A program made the translations under genes and the position numbers. Source: Streptomyces sp. CB01580 (GTDB lineage Bacteria; Actinomycetota; Actinomycetes; Streptomycetales; Streptomycetaceae). From it: DNA of 64,000 bases. This document shows positions 16,371 to 25,006 of this stretch, one piece after another. Position 1 is the first letter of the stretch. The number at the start of each line of letters is the position of its first letter. The notes under the pieces are model-generated. The model worked only from the letters and a program-made list of their open reading frames with translations, was not told the DNA's origin and did no database searches. Location of the stretch: NCBI RefSeq assembly GCF_001905795.1, contig NZ_LIXJ01000013.1, positions 124,001 to 188,000 on the forward strand, in the 5' to 3' direction.

Positions 16371-16688
16371 ATGGGACCGTCCTTCCCTCGGACCGGGCGG
16401 GGAACGGAGGTCGGCGTCCTCCGTGTAACCGGCCGGTACACGACCATGAGAGCAGAAAGCGCAACCGCTGGGGACAGCGCAATGTCAGACTAGGCGTAAA
16501 TATGACCTATATGCAGCATTTGTAAGGTGTCGCGAGGCCTGTGCCGCCCCGCTGTCGTCCGCGGTTGTCCACAGGCGGTGGCCGAAGTCATGGACGGCGG
16601 ACAGAATCGAGGGGTGGGCCGGGGCGTCCGACCGATCGGTCGGGCCGCGTCCCGCGCCGGACCAGCCCGAGCCACCCGGGAGGCAGCA
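16371..16688. other. Intergenic region between nucleotide-sugar dehydrogenase homologue and glpD
   Basis: 318 bp between divergent genes. It contains an AT-rich patch (about 16490-16525) likely to include promoters, but no convincing -35/-10 pair that I can defend. No small gene, RNA or strong palindrome seen. Confidence 0.5.
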
Positions 16689-18395
16689 GTGAGGACAGCG
16701 ACACTGGGACCCGCGGATCGCGTCGAGGCGCTCGCCGCCATGGCCGAGCGCGAGCTGGACGTGCTGGTCGTGGGGGCGGGCGTGGTCGGCGCCGGTACGG
16801 CGCTGGACGCGGCGACGAGAGGGCTCTCGACCGGCCTGGTCGAGGCGCGCGACTGGGCCTCGGGCACGTCGAGCCGGTCGAGCAAGCTGATCCACGGCGG
16901 GCTGCGGTATCTGGAGATGCTGGACTTCGCGCTCGTCCGGGAGGCCCTGAAGGAGCGCGGACTGCTCCTCCAGCGGCTGGCCCCGCATCTGGTGAAGCCC
17001 GTGCCGTTCCTCTACCCGCTGCGGCACAAGGGCTGGGAGCGGTTCTACGCGGGCTCCGGCGTGGCGCTCTACGACGCGATGTCGGTGTCGTCGGGACACG
17101 GCCGCGGTCTGCCCGTCCACCGGCACCTCTCCCGCCGCAACGCGCTGCGGGTCGCCCCGGCGCTGCGGAAGGACGCCCTGGTCGGGGCGTTGCAGTACTA
17201 CGACGCACAGATGGACGACGCCCGCTACACGGCGACGCTGGTGCGCACCGCCGCCGCGTACGGCGCCCGGGTGGCGAACCGGGCGCGGGTGACCGGCTTC
17301 CTCCGGGAGGGCGAACGGGTCGTCGGCGTCCGGGTGCAGGACGTCGAGGCGGGAGGGGAGTACGAGGTCAGGGCCAAGCAGGTGGTGAACGCGACCGGCG
17401 TGTGGACGGACGACACCCAGGCGCTGATCGGGGAGCGCGGACTGTTCCACGTCCGGGCGTCCAAGGGAATCCACCTGGTCGTGCCGAAGGACCGCGTCCA
17501 CTCCTCGACCGGCCTGATCCTGCGGACCGAGAAGTCCGTTCTCTTCGTCATCCCGTGGGGACGGCACTGGATCATCGGGACGACCGACACCGACTGGGAC
17601 CTGGACAAGGCGCACCCGGCGGCGTCCAGCGCCGACATCGACTACCTCCTCGAACACGTCAACAGCGTGCTGGCCACCCCGCTGACCAGGGACGACGTCC
17701 AGGGCGTCTATGCGGGGCTGCGCCCGCTGCTGGCCGGCGAGTCGGAGGCGACCAGCAAGCTCTCGCGCGAGCACACGGTGGCGCATCCGCTGCCGGGCCT
17801 CGTCGTCGTGGCGGGCGGCAAGTACACCACGTACCGGGTGATGGCGAAGGACGCCGTGGACGAGGCGGTGCACGGTCTCGACCAGCGGGTGGCGGAATGC
17901 GTCACGGAGGACGTCCCGCTGCTGGGCGCCGAGGGGTACCGGGCGCTGTGGAACGCCCGCGCGCGGATCGCCGTCCGGACGGGACTGCACGTCGTCCGCG
18001 TCGAGCATCTGCTCAACCGCTACGGCTCCCTGACGGAGGAGATCCTGGAACTGATCGCCGCCGACCCGGTCCTGGGCGAGCCGCTGCCCGCCGCCGACGA
18101 CTACCTGAAGGCCGAGATCGTCTACGCCGCCTCGCACGAGGGCGCCCGGCACCTCGACGACGTCCTGACCCGGCGTACCCGGATCTCCATCGAGACCTTC
18201 GACCGGGGCACGCGCAGCGCCCGGCTCTGCGCGGAGCTGATGGCGCCGGTGCTGGGCTGGGACGAGCGGCAGATCGACCGGGAGGTCGAGCACTACGAGA
18301 AGCGGGTGCAGGCGGAACGGGAGTCGCAGCGTCAGCCGGACGACCTCACGGCGGACGCGGCACGGCTCGGCGCGCCGGACATCGTGCCCCTCTGA
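16689..18395 (+). CDS. glpD: Glycerol-3-phosphate dehydrogenase (FAD-dependent)
   Basis: A 568-residue membrane-associated flavoenzyme that oxidises glycerol 3-phosphate to dihydroxyacetone phosphate and passes electrons to quinone. The FAD motif G-A-G-V-V-G-A-G is at residues 29-36. S-S-R-S-S-K-L-I-H-G-G-L-R-Y-L-E and W-I-I-G-T-T-D-T-D-W are family signatures. The C-terminal helical domain is complete. The GTG at 16689 is preceded by GGGAGG. No glycerol kinase or facilitator gene is adjacent, so this copy is separate from a glycerol operon. Confidence 0.95.
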   Translation: MRTATLGPADRVEALAAMAERELDVLVVGAGVVGAGTALDAATRGLSTGLVEARDWASGTSSRSSKLIHGGLRYLEMLDFALVREALKERGLLLQRLAPHLVKPVPFLYPLRHKGWERFYAGSGVALYDAMSVSSGHGRGLPVHRHLSRRNALRVAPALRKDALVGALQYYDAQMDDARYTATLVRTAAAYGARVANRARVTGFLREGERVVGVRVQDVEAGGEYEVRAKQVVNATGVWTDDTQALIGERGLFHVRASKGIHLVVPKDRVHSSTGLILRTEKSVLFVIPWGRHWIIGTTDTDWDLDKAHPAASSADIDYLLEHVNSVLATPLTRDDVQGVYAGLRPLLAGESEATSKLSREHTVAHPLPGLVVVAGGKYTTYRVMAKDAVDEAVHGLDQRVAECVTEDVPLLGAEGYRALWNARARIAVRTGLHVVRVEHLLNRYGSLTEEILELIAADPVLGEPLPAADDYLKAEIVYAASHEGARHLDDVLTRRTRISIETFDRGTRSARLCAELMAPVLGWDERQIDREVEHYEKRVQAERESQRQPDDLTADAARLGAPDIVPL

Positions 18396-18454
18396 GGGCT
18401 GTCCCGCCCCAGGCCCCGTCGTCACACGTCCGCCTGCGGCGGGGCGGGGCGGGC

Positions 18455-19561
18455 TCAGCCGCCGTGCGCGCCGGGGCAGAATTCCGCTTCGAGCAGCGCC
18501 CGTTCGAGTTCCGGTGTGTCGGCCAGGCTGTCCGTGTCGACCCGGAACGTCAGGATGTGGCGGCCCCCGGGGGTGGCCGCGGTCCGGACGTAGCTGCCCG
18601 GGATGTGCCCGTTGTGACCCCAGACGGTGACGCCGCAGGAGAGCTTCTGGGGATAGACGCCCAGGCCGTAGACGCCGCGCGTGGCGGAGGTGTCGAACAG
18701 GTCCGCGAGCTGGGCGGGAGCGAGGAGACGGCCGCCGAGCAGGGCCGCGTAGAAGCGGTTCAGGTCGTCGAGCGTGGAGATCAGTTCCCCGGCCGCACCC
18801 GCGGTGCGCGGGTCCAGTGCGGTGACGTCGCGGAGGGAGCCGTCGGCCGGGTCGCGCGTGAAGCCCCGGCCGTGCGGTGAGGGCAGCGAGGTCCGGGAGC
18901 CCGGCAGGGATGTGCCGGTGAGGCGCAGGGGGGTGATGATGCGTCGGCGGATCTCCTCGGCGTAGTCGTGGCCCGTGACGCGCCGGACGACGAGCCCGAG
19001 GACGACGTAGTTGGTGTTGGAGTAGGTGTAGCGGCCGGGGGCGTTCGTCGGCCGGTGGGACAGGGCGATGCGGACCGTGTCGACGGCGGACGGCGGCCGG
19101 AGGGGGGAACCGGCGGAGACGGGCAGGGGCGGGGAGTCGGCGGTGTAGTCGGGGAGGCCACTGGTGTGATTGAGCAGGGCCCGCAGGGTGATGCGGCGGC
19201 CGTCGTTGCCGTTGCCCCGGATCAGGCCGGGCAGCAGCCGGTCGACGGAGTCCGACAGCCGCAGCCGCTTCTCCCGGGCGAGTTGGAGCACGACCGTGGC
19301 GACGAAGGTCTTGGTGATGCTGCCGGCCCGGAACCGGTCCACCCTGCGGATGCCGGGCCCCGTCGAGCGGAAGGTGCCGTACGGTGCCGAGGAGGCACGA
19401 CCGGTCAGCAATGCCGCCGCAGGAGCGCCGCCCTGGGCGACAAGCCGGGGAAGGTGGGAAGCCGCGGGGGTGAGGTGTGGTTCCCTGTGCAGGGGCGTCG
19501 TGCCCAGTCCCAGCAGCGCCAGCAGCAACGGGACGGAGAACAGCGCCCGGAGTGTCGGCAT
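18455..19561 (-). CDS. Secreted serine hydrolase, class C beta-lactamase/DD-peptidase fold
   Basis: 368 residues with an N-terminal signal peptide. The three penicillin-recognising motifs are present: S-I-T-K (nucleophile Ser81, Lys84), Y-S-N (180-182) and H-N-G (316-318). This is the pattern of D-alanyl-D-alanine carboxypeptidases, esterases and class C-like enzymes. H-x-G in place of K-T-G is typical of the carboxypeptidase/esterase branch. It acts outside the membrane, perhaps on peptidoglycan. It is divergent from the first Ser/Thr kinase gene. Confidence 0.9.
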   Translation of the reverse strand: MPTLRALFSVPLLLALLGLGTTPLHREPHLTPAASHLPRLVAQGGAPAAALLTGRASSAPYGTFRSTGPGIRRVDRFRAGSITKTFVATVVLQLAREKRLRLSDSVDRLLPGLIRGNGNDGRRITLRALLNHTSGLPDYTADSPPLPVSAGSPLRPPSAVDTVRIALSHRPTNAPGRYTYSNTNYVVLGLVVRRVTGHDYAEEIRRRIITPLRLTGTSLPGSRTSLPSPHGRGFTRDPADGSLRDVTALDPRTAGAAGELISTLDDLNRFYAALLGGRLLAPAQLADLFDTSATRGVYGLGVYPQKLSCGVTVWGHNGHIPGSYVRTAATPGGRHILTFRVDTDSLADTPELERALLEAEFCPGAHGG

Positions 19562-19755
19562 GGCGGGGATTCCCTTCCTCGGGGCACATCATGACGGGTC
19601 CGTGGACCGGGCACCCGACCGGGGCGCTGACCTGGCACCATGACCGGCCCGTGGACCGGCGACATGGCCGGGCCCGCGGACCCGGCACCAGGACCGGTCC
19701 CGGGGTGAGGGACAATGAACGCTCTGCCAGGGCGGGTTGATCGCAGAGGGGACGC

Positions 19756-21777
19756 ATGTCGGAGGCGGAGCAGGCACAAGAGCCCCAACGGGACAAGGAC
19801 GGACGTCTTCTCGCGGGGCGGTACCGGCTCGGGGCGGTGCTCGGTCGGGGCGGTATGGGCACGGTCTGGCGTGCCGTCGACGAGACGCTGGGGCGTACGG
19901 TCGCGGTCAAGGAACTGCGGTTTCCCTCGGCCATCGACGAGGACGAGAAGCGCCGTCTGATCACGCGCACGCTGCGCGAGGCCAAGGCGATCGCCAGGAT
20001 CCGCAACAACGGCGCGGTGACGGTCTACGACGTGGTCGACGAGGACGACCGGCCGTGGATCGTGATGGAGCTGATCGAGGGCAAGTCCCTCGCCGAGGCC
20101 ATCCGCGAGGACGGCGTACTGACTCCGAGGCGCGCCGCCGAGGTCGGCCTCGCGATCCTCGACGTGCTGCGCTCGGCGCACCGCGAGGGCATCCTGCACC
20201 GCGACGTGAAGCCGTCCAACGTACTGATCGCCGAGGACGGCCGGGTCGTGCTGACCGACTTCGGCATCGCTCAGGTCGAGGGCGACCCGTCCGTCACCTC
20301 GACCGGCATGCTCGTCGGCGCGCCCTCGTACATCTCGCCGGAGCGCGCGCGGGGGCACAAGCCGGGACCGCCCGCAGACCTGTGGTCGCTCGGTGGCCTG
20401 CTGTACGCGAGCGTCGAGGGGACCCCGCCGTACGACAAGGGGTCGGCCATCGCCACCCTGACCGCGGTGATGACCGCGCCGCTCGACCCGCCGAAGAACG
20501 CCGGTCCGCTCAAGGAGGTCATCTACGGCCTGCTGGCCAAGGACCCCGACCAGCGGCTCGACGACGCGGGGGCGCGCGCCCTGCTCGACGACGTGATCCA
20601 CGCACCCGAGAAGCCGGAACCGGTGGTGCCGCCGCCCGCCGAGGCCACCCGGACCATGGCGCTGCCCGGGAAGTCCGCCGAGGGCGGCGGCCGGTCGGCA
20701 ACGAAGTCCGGTGAGCCGGGCGAGGGCACCCGCGACCGGCTGCGGGGCGCCCTGCGTTCCGTGCGGGGCGCGAAAGCGGCACCGGCCGCCGCCGCGACCC
20801 CGGCCACCGCCCCGCCCACGCCCTCGGTGCCGCCGCCCGCCGCTCCGGCGAACGGCGCCCGGCCGTCCGCGAAGCCCGCCGCGTCCCCCTCGCGGGCGGC
20901 GGGAGCGGCGAAGAGGGCGGGCGTGGCAGGAGGCGCGGCCACCGCCGCCGTACCGCCGCAGCGCCAGGCCACGTCCCCGGCCGCCCCGCCCCGCGCGTCC
21001 CTCACGGACGTGGTGCCGCGCCGCACCCTGGCCATCATCGCGGCCGTGATCGTGCTCGCCGTCGCCGCCACGGTCCTCGCGCTCACGCTCGGCAACGGCG
21101 ACGACAAGAAGGACGCGAGCGCCGGCAACGGCAAGAACGACAAAGTCACCTCGGCCGGGGCCTCCGGCAGTTCCCCGGACGCCGACAGCGGCGACGGCGC
21201 CAAGCCCGCGGACGGCGGCGCCCCGGACCAGGACAAGGGCGCGGGCCAGGACAAGGGCCAGGGCGACGGCCCGGACACGGGGACGGATGGTTCGAAGGAC
21301 GACAAGCCGGACGACGCGCTGCCCGACGGCTACAAGGCCGTCGCCAACAAGAAGTTCCACTTCTCCATCGCGATGCCCGAGGACTTCCGGTTCGACCGTA
21401 CGGCCGGCAGCAACTCAGGTGCCATCTACAACACCGACGGCGGATTCCCGCGCCTCCAGGTCGACTACACCGATTCGCCCGGCGGTGACGCGGCGGCGGC
21501 CTGGAACGCCGCGAAGAACGGTGTCGCGGCCACCAGCAAGGGCTACCGCCACCTGGGCGTGAAGAAGGTCGACTACAACGGCTATCCGACGGTCGCCGAC
21601 TGGGAGTTCGAGCGCGTCCAGCAGGGCGAGCGGGTCCGTGTGCTCAACCGGGGATTCAAGGTCGACGCGAAGCACGGTTACGCGATCATGATCAGTTGTC
21701 CGGCGGGCGAATGGGACGACGAGGAGTGCCGGAACCTGCGCGACACCGCGCTCGGCACCTTCGAGCCCACCGACTGA
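19756..21777 (+). CDS. Membrane Ser/Thr protein kinase (PASTA-less)
   Basis: 673 residues. The kinase domain (about 23-285) is intact: G-R-G-G-M-G-T-V loop, V-A-V-K Lys, H148-R-D-V-K-P-S-N, D168-F-G. A Pro/Ala-rich linker leads to one transmembrane helix (about 424-446). After an Asp/Gly/Lys-rich spacer comes an extracellular domain starting near P-D-G-Y-K-A. The extracellular part lacks PASTA repeats and resembles the tails of the next two kinases. It heads a run of three kinase genes on one strand. In S. coelicolor a kinase cluster at about this place has been tied to spore-wall synthesis, as I recall. Confidence 0.94.
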   Translation: MSEAEQAQEPQRDKDGRLLAGRYRLGAVLGRGGMGTVWRAVDETLGRTVAVKELRFPSAIDEDEKRRLITRTLREAKAIARIRNNGAVTVYDVVDEDDRPWIVMELIEGKSLAEAIREDGVLTPRRAAEVGLAILDVLRSAHREGILHRDVKPSNVLIAEDGRVVLTDFGIAQVEGDPSVTSTGMLVGAPSYISPERARGHKPGPPADLWSLGGLLYASVEGTPPYDKGSAIATLTAVMTAPLDPPKNAGPLKEVIYGLLAKDPDQRLDDAGARALLDDVIHAPEKPEPVVPPPAEATRTMALPGKSAEGGGRSATKSGEPGEGTRDRLRGALRSVRGAKAAPAAAATPATAPPTPSVPPPAAPANGARPSAKPAASPSRAAGAAKRAGVAGGAATAAVPPQRQATSPAAPPRASLTDVVPRRTLAIIAAVIVLAVAATVLALTLGNGDDKKDASAGNGKNDKVTSAGASGSSPDADSGDGAKPADGGAPDQDKGAGQDKGQGDGPDTGTDGSKDDKPDDALPDGYKAVANKKFHFSIAMPEDFRFDRTAGSNSGAIYNTDGGFPRLQVDYTDSPGGDAAAAWNAAKNGVAATSKGYRHLGVKKVDYNGYPTVADWEFERVQQGERVRVLNRGFKVDAKHGYAIMISCPAGEWDDEECRNLRDTALGTFEPTD

Positions 21778-21958
21778 CCCGCGGGCGGGGGAGCGCCGGG
21801 ATGTGCCGCCCCCGGCGCGGTGCTGTCACGCGCCACGTATCGTGAGAGCCTGAGACCGTACACGATGGGACGGTCGGTCAACCGCACGCCGAGCGCACGT
21901 GGTTGACGTGTGCGAGTGGTCTTCATGGCCGGGGGTAGGCACGCTCTGGGGAGGCGTC

Positions 21959-24871
21959 GTGAACGACTACACGGGTCGGGTGCTCGCCGACCGCTACCGC
22001 CTTCCGCTGCCTCCGTCCGACGAGTACGAATTGGTCGAGACCCGGGCGTTCGACACCTACAGCGGGCAGGAGGTGCTGATCCGTCAGGTGCCGCTGCCCG
22101 AGGTGGTGGACGCCGAGGTGATCGACGCCGAGGGCCCGGTGCCCTCGTTCCGGCAGGTCACCGGGCGGGCCGTGCGGCGTCCCCAGGACCCGGCGGTGCG
22201 GCGGGCCGTCGAGGCGGCGCAGGCGGCGGCCCGGATCCCCGACCACCCCAGACTCGACCAGGTCTTCGACGTGTTCACGGAGGCCGGATCGCTCTGGATC
22301 GTGAGCGAGTTCGTCGCGGCCCGCCCGCTCGCGGCGCTGCTCGCGGAGCGTCCGCTCGACCCGTTCCGCGCCGCCGAGATCGGCTCCGACGTGCTGACCG
22401 CGCTGCGGGTGCTGCACGCCCATGGCTGGACCCATCGCAACATCACCGTCCGCACGGTGCTGATCTGCGACGACGGACGCGTCGTACTGACCGGCCTGGC
22501 TGCCGGGGCGGCGGAGGAGGCGCTCTGCGGGTACGTGTCGACGCCCCGGCCGGACGACGAGGAGGAACTCTCCTACGGCCGCCCGGCGGGCGGGACGGAT
22601 CCGGCCGGGGTGTTCGCCCCGCCCCGGCCGTCCCTGCCGCCGCCCCCGGCGGAGCCGCCGGCCTCGCCCGGACCGGTGTCCGTCGAGAAGGGCCGGACGG
22701 CCGGTGACGCCGACGACGCGTACGAGGACGCGGACGACGAGGCCCACGAGGCCGATGGTGACCACGACACGTACGCGTACGCAGACGGCGACGCGCACGG
22801 GGATCGGGACGGCGACGACGCCGGGCGCGGAGACGCGTTCCGGCGCGACGCGTGGAGCGGTGCGGCCGGTGAGCCGGAGGCCGTGGGGCGGCCGGTGGGC
22901 CCCGAGCTCCCGGCGCCCGCGCCCGGGGAGGACGGCACCGAGCGGTCGCGGGCAGAGCGCGCCGGGGCCGTCGCCGCCCACCGCGAGGGGGCCCGCGCCG
23001 CCGCCCGGATCAGCGAGGAGCGACACGGCGCCGGTACGGGGGAGTCCTCCGGTGACGCGGAGGACACGGCTCCGCTCCCCGTCCGACGTCCCGCCCGGCC
23101 GGACGACCACCCGGACACCGCGGACCCGTACGCCGACGGTCCGTACAGCCGCGGCGCATACGCCAACGCCCTGTACGCCGAGGACCCGCACGCCAAGGCC
23201 TCGTACGGCGACGCGTACGGCGACGAGGCCGACGGCTACGACGACCACGACGGCACCGGTCACGACGACGGGGACGAGGACGGACTGCTGCCCCCCGCCC
23301 GCCGGATGCACCTCGCCGGCATTTGGAGCGACGGCCCGGAGCACGGCCGCCCCGTCCCCGCCGGAGGCACCGGCGAGTCCGCCGCGCCCCCGGACACCCG
23401 GGGCCCGGTCCCGGCGCTCCCGGCACACCGCTCGGGGCAGGAGCACCACCCCGGCCACTGGGACGACCTCGTGACGAGCGGGCATGGCGAAGACACCTCG
23501 TACCGGGGCCCCGGCACCCCGCTCGCCGCCGAACGCGCCCGGCAGGCCCGCATCGCCGTCGTCGGCGCGGTCACCGAGCGCTGGGCGCCCGAACAGGGCG
23601 GGCCCATACACGAGAACTGGCGGCTGGCCCCGCCGATCGGCCCCGCCACCGACCTCTGGGCGCTCGGCGCGCTGCTCTACCGCGCCGTCCAGGGCCACGC
23701 CCCGTACCCCGAGGAGAACGCCGCCGAACTGGTCCAGATGGTGTGCGGGGAACCGCCCGCCTTCGCCGAGGAGTGCGGTCCGCTGCGCCCCGTCGTGGAG
23801 TCGCTGCTGCGCCAGGACCCCACCGACCGGCCGGACGTCGAGGAACTGAGCGGCTGGCTGCGTTCCCTCGTGCGGTCCGCGCCCGAACCCGAGGCCGGTC
23901 TGGACGTCGTGCCGCTGCCGTCCGCCGATGCCGCCCGGCTCCCCGTCGTGCGCCGCCGCGGCGAACTGGTCCGCAGGCGCCGCTTCGGCCGGGGCGCGGC
24001 CCACGGCCGCCACCGGCACACCCGCGAACGGCCTGAGCGCACCGGGCCGCCCCGCGAGGAGCAGGTCCCCCGGCCGGAGAAGGCGCCCCGGACGGCCCGG
24101 GCGCCGCGCGAACCCAAGGGCCCCAAGGCGCTGCGCACCCCGCCGCCCGGTTCACCGTACGGCGAGGCACGCTCGCCGAGGCGGCTCGGACGGCTCCTCC
24201 TGGTGCTGATCCTGCTGGCCCTGGCCGCCGCCGTCGGATACGCCGTGCTGTTCATGCCCAAGACGGACGACAGGAACGGCGCCGAACCCGGCACCGGCGG
24301 CCCGGACACGTCGGCGTCCGGCGCGCCGCGGGGCGGCACGGAGCCATCGGGCGACCAGTCCTCCGCGCGGCCCGGCGGCGCCCAGCAGCCCCAGACCACC
24401 CGCTCCGCCGTGGCCCTCGCCGCCGGATACGTCCTGCGCGAGGACCCGGAGGGCTTCGAGGTCGGCGTCCTCAAGAGCTGGCGGCGCACCCCCGCCAACG
24501 CGGACCGTCAGATCCGTTACGAGGGCGACGGTTTCACCCTGCTCGTCGTTCCCGGGCGCGACTCGGCCGAGACCGAAGGCGCCGACCCCCTGGCGTACCA
24601 GGCGGACAAGGAACGGGAGTTGCGGCCGTTCCGCGAGTCCGGCTGGTCGGGATCGAGCGGGCTGCGCCGGATCGACGTCGGCCGGCAGACCATGGCCGAG
24701 GGCCAGTTCACCTGGCAGGACGCGAACGGCCGTGAGGTGTACGCCCGTAATCTCGCGATGATCGTCGACGGCCGGTACCACGTGGTCCAGGTCATCGGCC
24801 CGGAGAACCGGCGCGACGAGGTCTCGGACATCTACCAACAGGCCGTCGGCTCCTACCGGGTGACGCGCTGA
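21959..24871 (+). CDS. Membrane pseudokinase with a large insertion
   Basis: 970 residues. The fold follows Ser/Thr kinases but the catalytic residues are gone: the VAVK Lys is Arg42 (V-L-I-R), HRD is H159-R-N, and DFG is G179-L-A. The activation-loop region (about residues 190-530) is expanded by some 340 residues rich in Asp, Gly, Ala, Tyr and Pro. The C-lobe then resumes with D565-L-W-A-L-G. A transmembrane helix (about 743-766) leads to an extracellular domain with D-P-E-G-F-E-V, similar to the neighbouring kinases. The start is GTG at 21959, which follows GGGGAGG; an in-frame GTG at 21899 is less likely. Likely a scaffold or regulator of the flanking active kinases. Confidence 0.88.
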   Translation: MNDYTGRVLADRYRLPLPPSDEYELVETRAFDTYSGQEVLIRQVPLPEVVDAEVIDAEGPVPSFRQVTGRAVRRPQDPAVRRAVEAAQAAARIPDHPRLDQVFDVFTEAGSLWIVSEFVAARPLAALLAERPLDPFRAAEIGSDVLTALRVLHAHGWTHRNITVRTVLICDDGRVVLTGLAAGAAEEALCGYVSTPRPDDEEELSYGRPAGGTDPAGVFAPPRPSLPPPPAEPPASPGPVSVEKGRTAGDADDAYEDADDEAHEADGDHDTYAYADGDAHGDRDGDDAGRGDAFRRDAWSGAAGEPEAVGRPVGPELPAPAPGEDGTERSRAERAGAVAAHREGARAAARISEERHGAGTGESSGDAEDTAPLPVRRPARPDDHPDTADPYADGPYSRGAYANALYAEDPHAKASYGDAYGDEADGYDDHDGTGHDDGDEDGLLPPARRMHLAGIWSDGPEHGRPVPAGGTGESAAPPDTRGPVPALPAHRSGQEHHPGHWDDLVTSGHGEDTSYRGPGTPLAAERARQARIAVVGAVTERWAPEQGGPIHENWRLAPPIGPATDLWALGALLYRAVQGHAPYPEENAAELVQMVCGEPPAFAEECGPLRPVVESLLRQDPTDRPDVEELSGWLRSLVRSAPEPEAGLDVVPLPSADAARLPVVRRRGELVRRRRFGRGAAHGRHRHTRERPERTGPPREEQVPRPEKAPRTARAPREPKGPKALRTPPPGSPYGEARSPRRLGRLLLVLILLALAAAVGYAVLFMPKTDDRNGAEPGTGGPDTSASGAPRGGTEPSGDQSSARPGGAQQPQTTRSAVALAAGYVLREDPEGFEVGVLKSWRRTPANADRQIRYEGDGFTLLVVPGRDSAETEGADPLAYQADKERELRPFRESGWSGSSGLRRIDVGRQTMAEGQFTWQDANGREVYARNLAMIVDGRYHVVQVIGPENRRDEVSDIYQQAVGSYRVTR

Positions 24872-25006
24872 GCCCTTCCGGTCCGCCGCGCGGCAGAAGG
24901 CGGAGCGAGCGACAAGCATCACAGTGCGGTCACCACGGGGATGCGAGGTTCCGTGGCCGAGAGCCCCTCCGTAATCTGGCCTCCGAGGGAACGGGGCGGG
25001 GATCAC

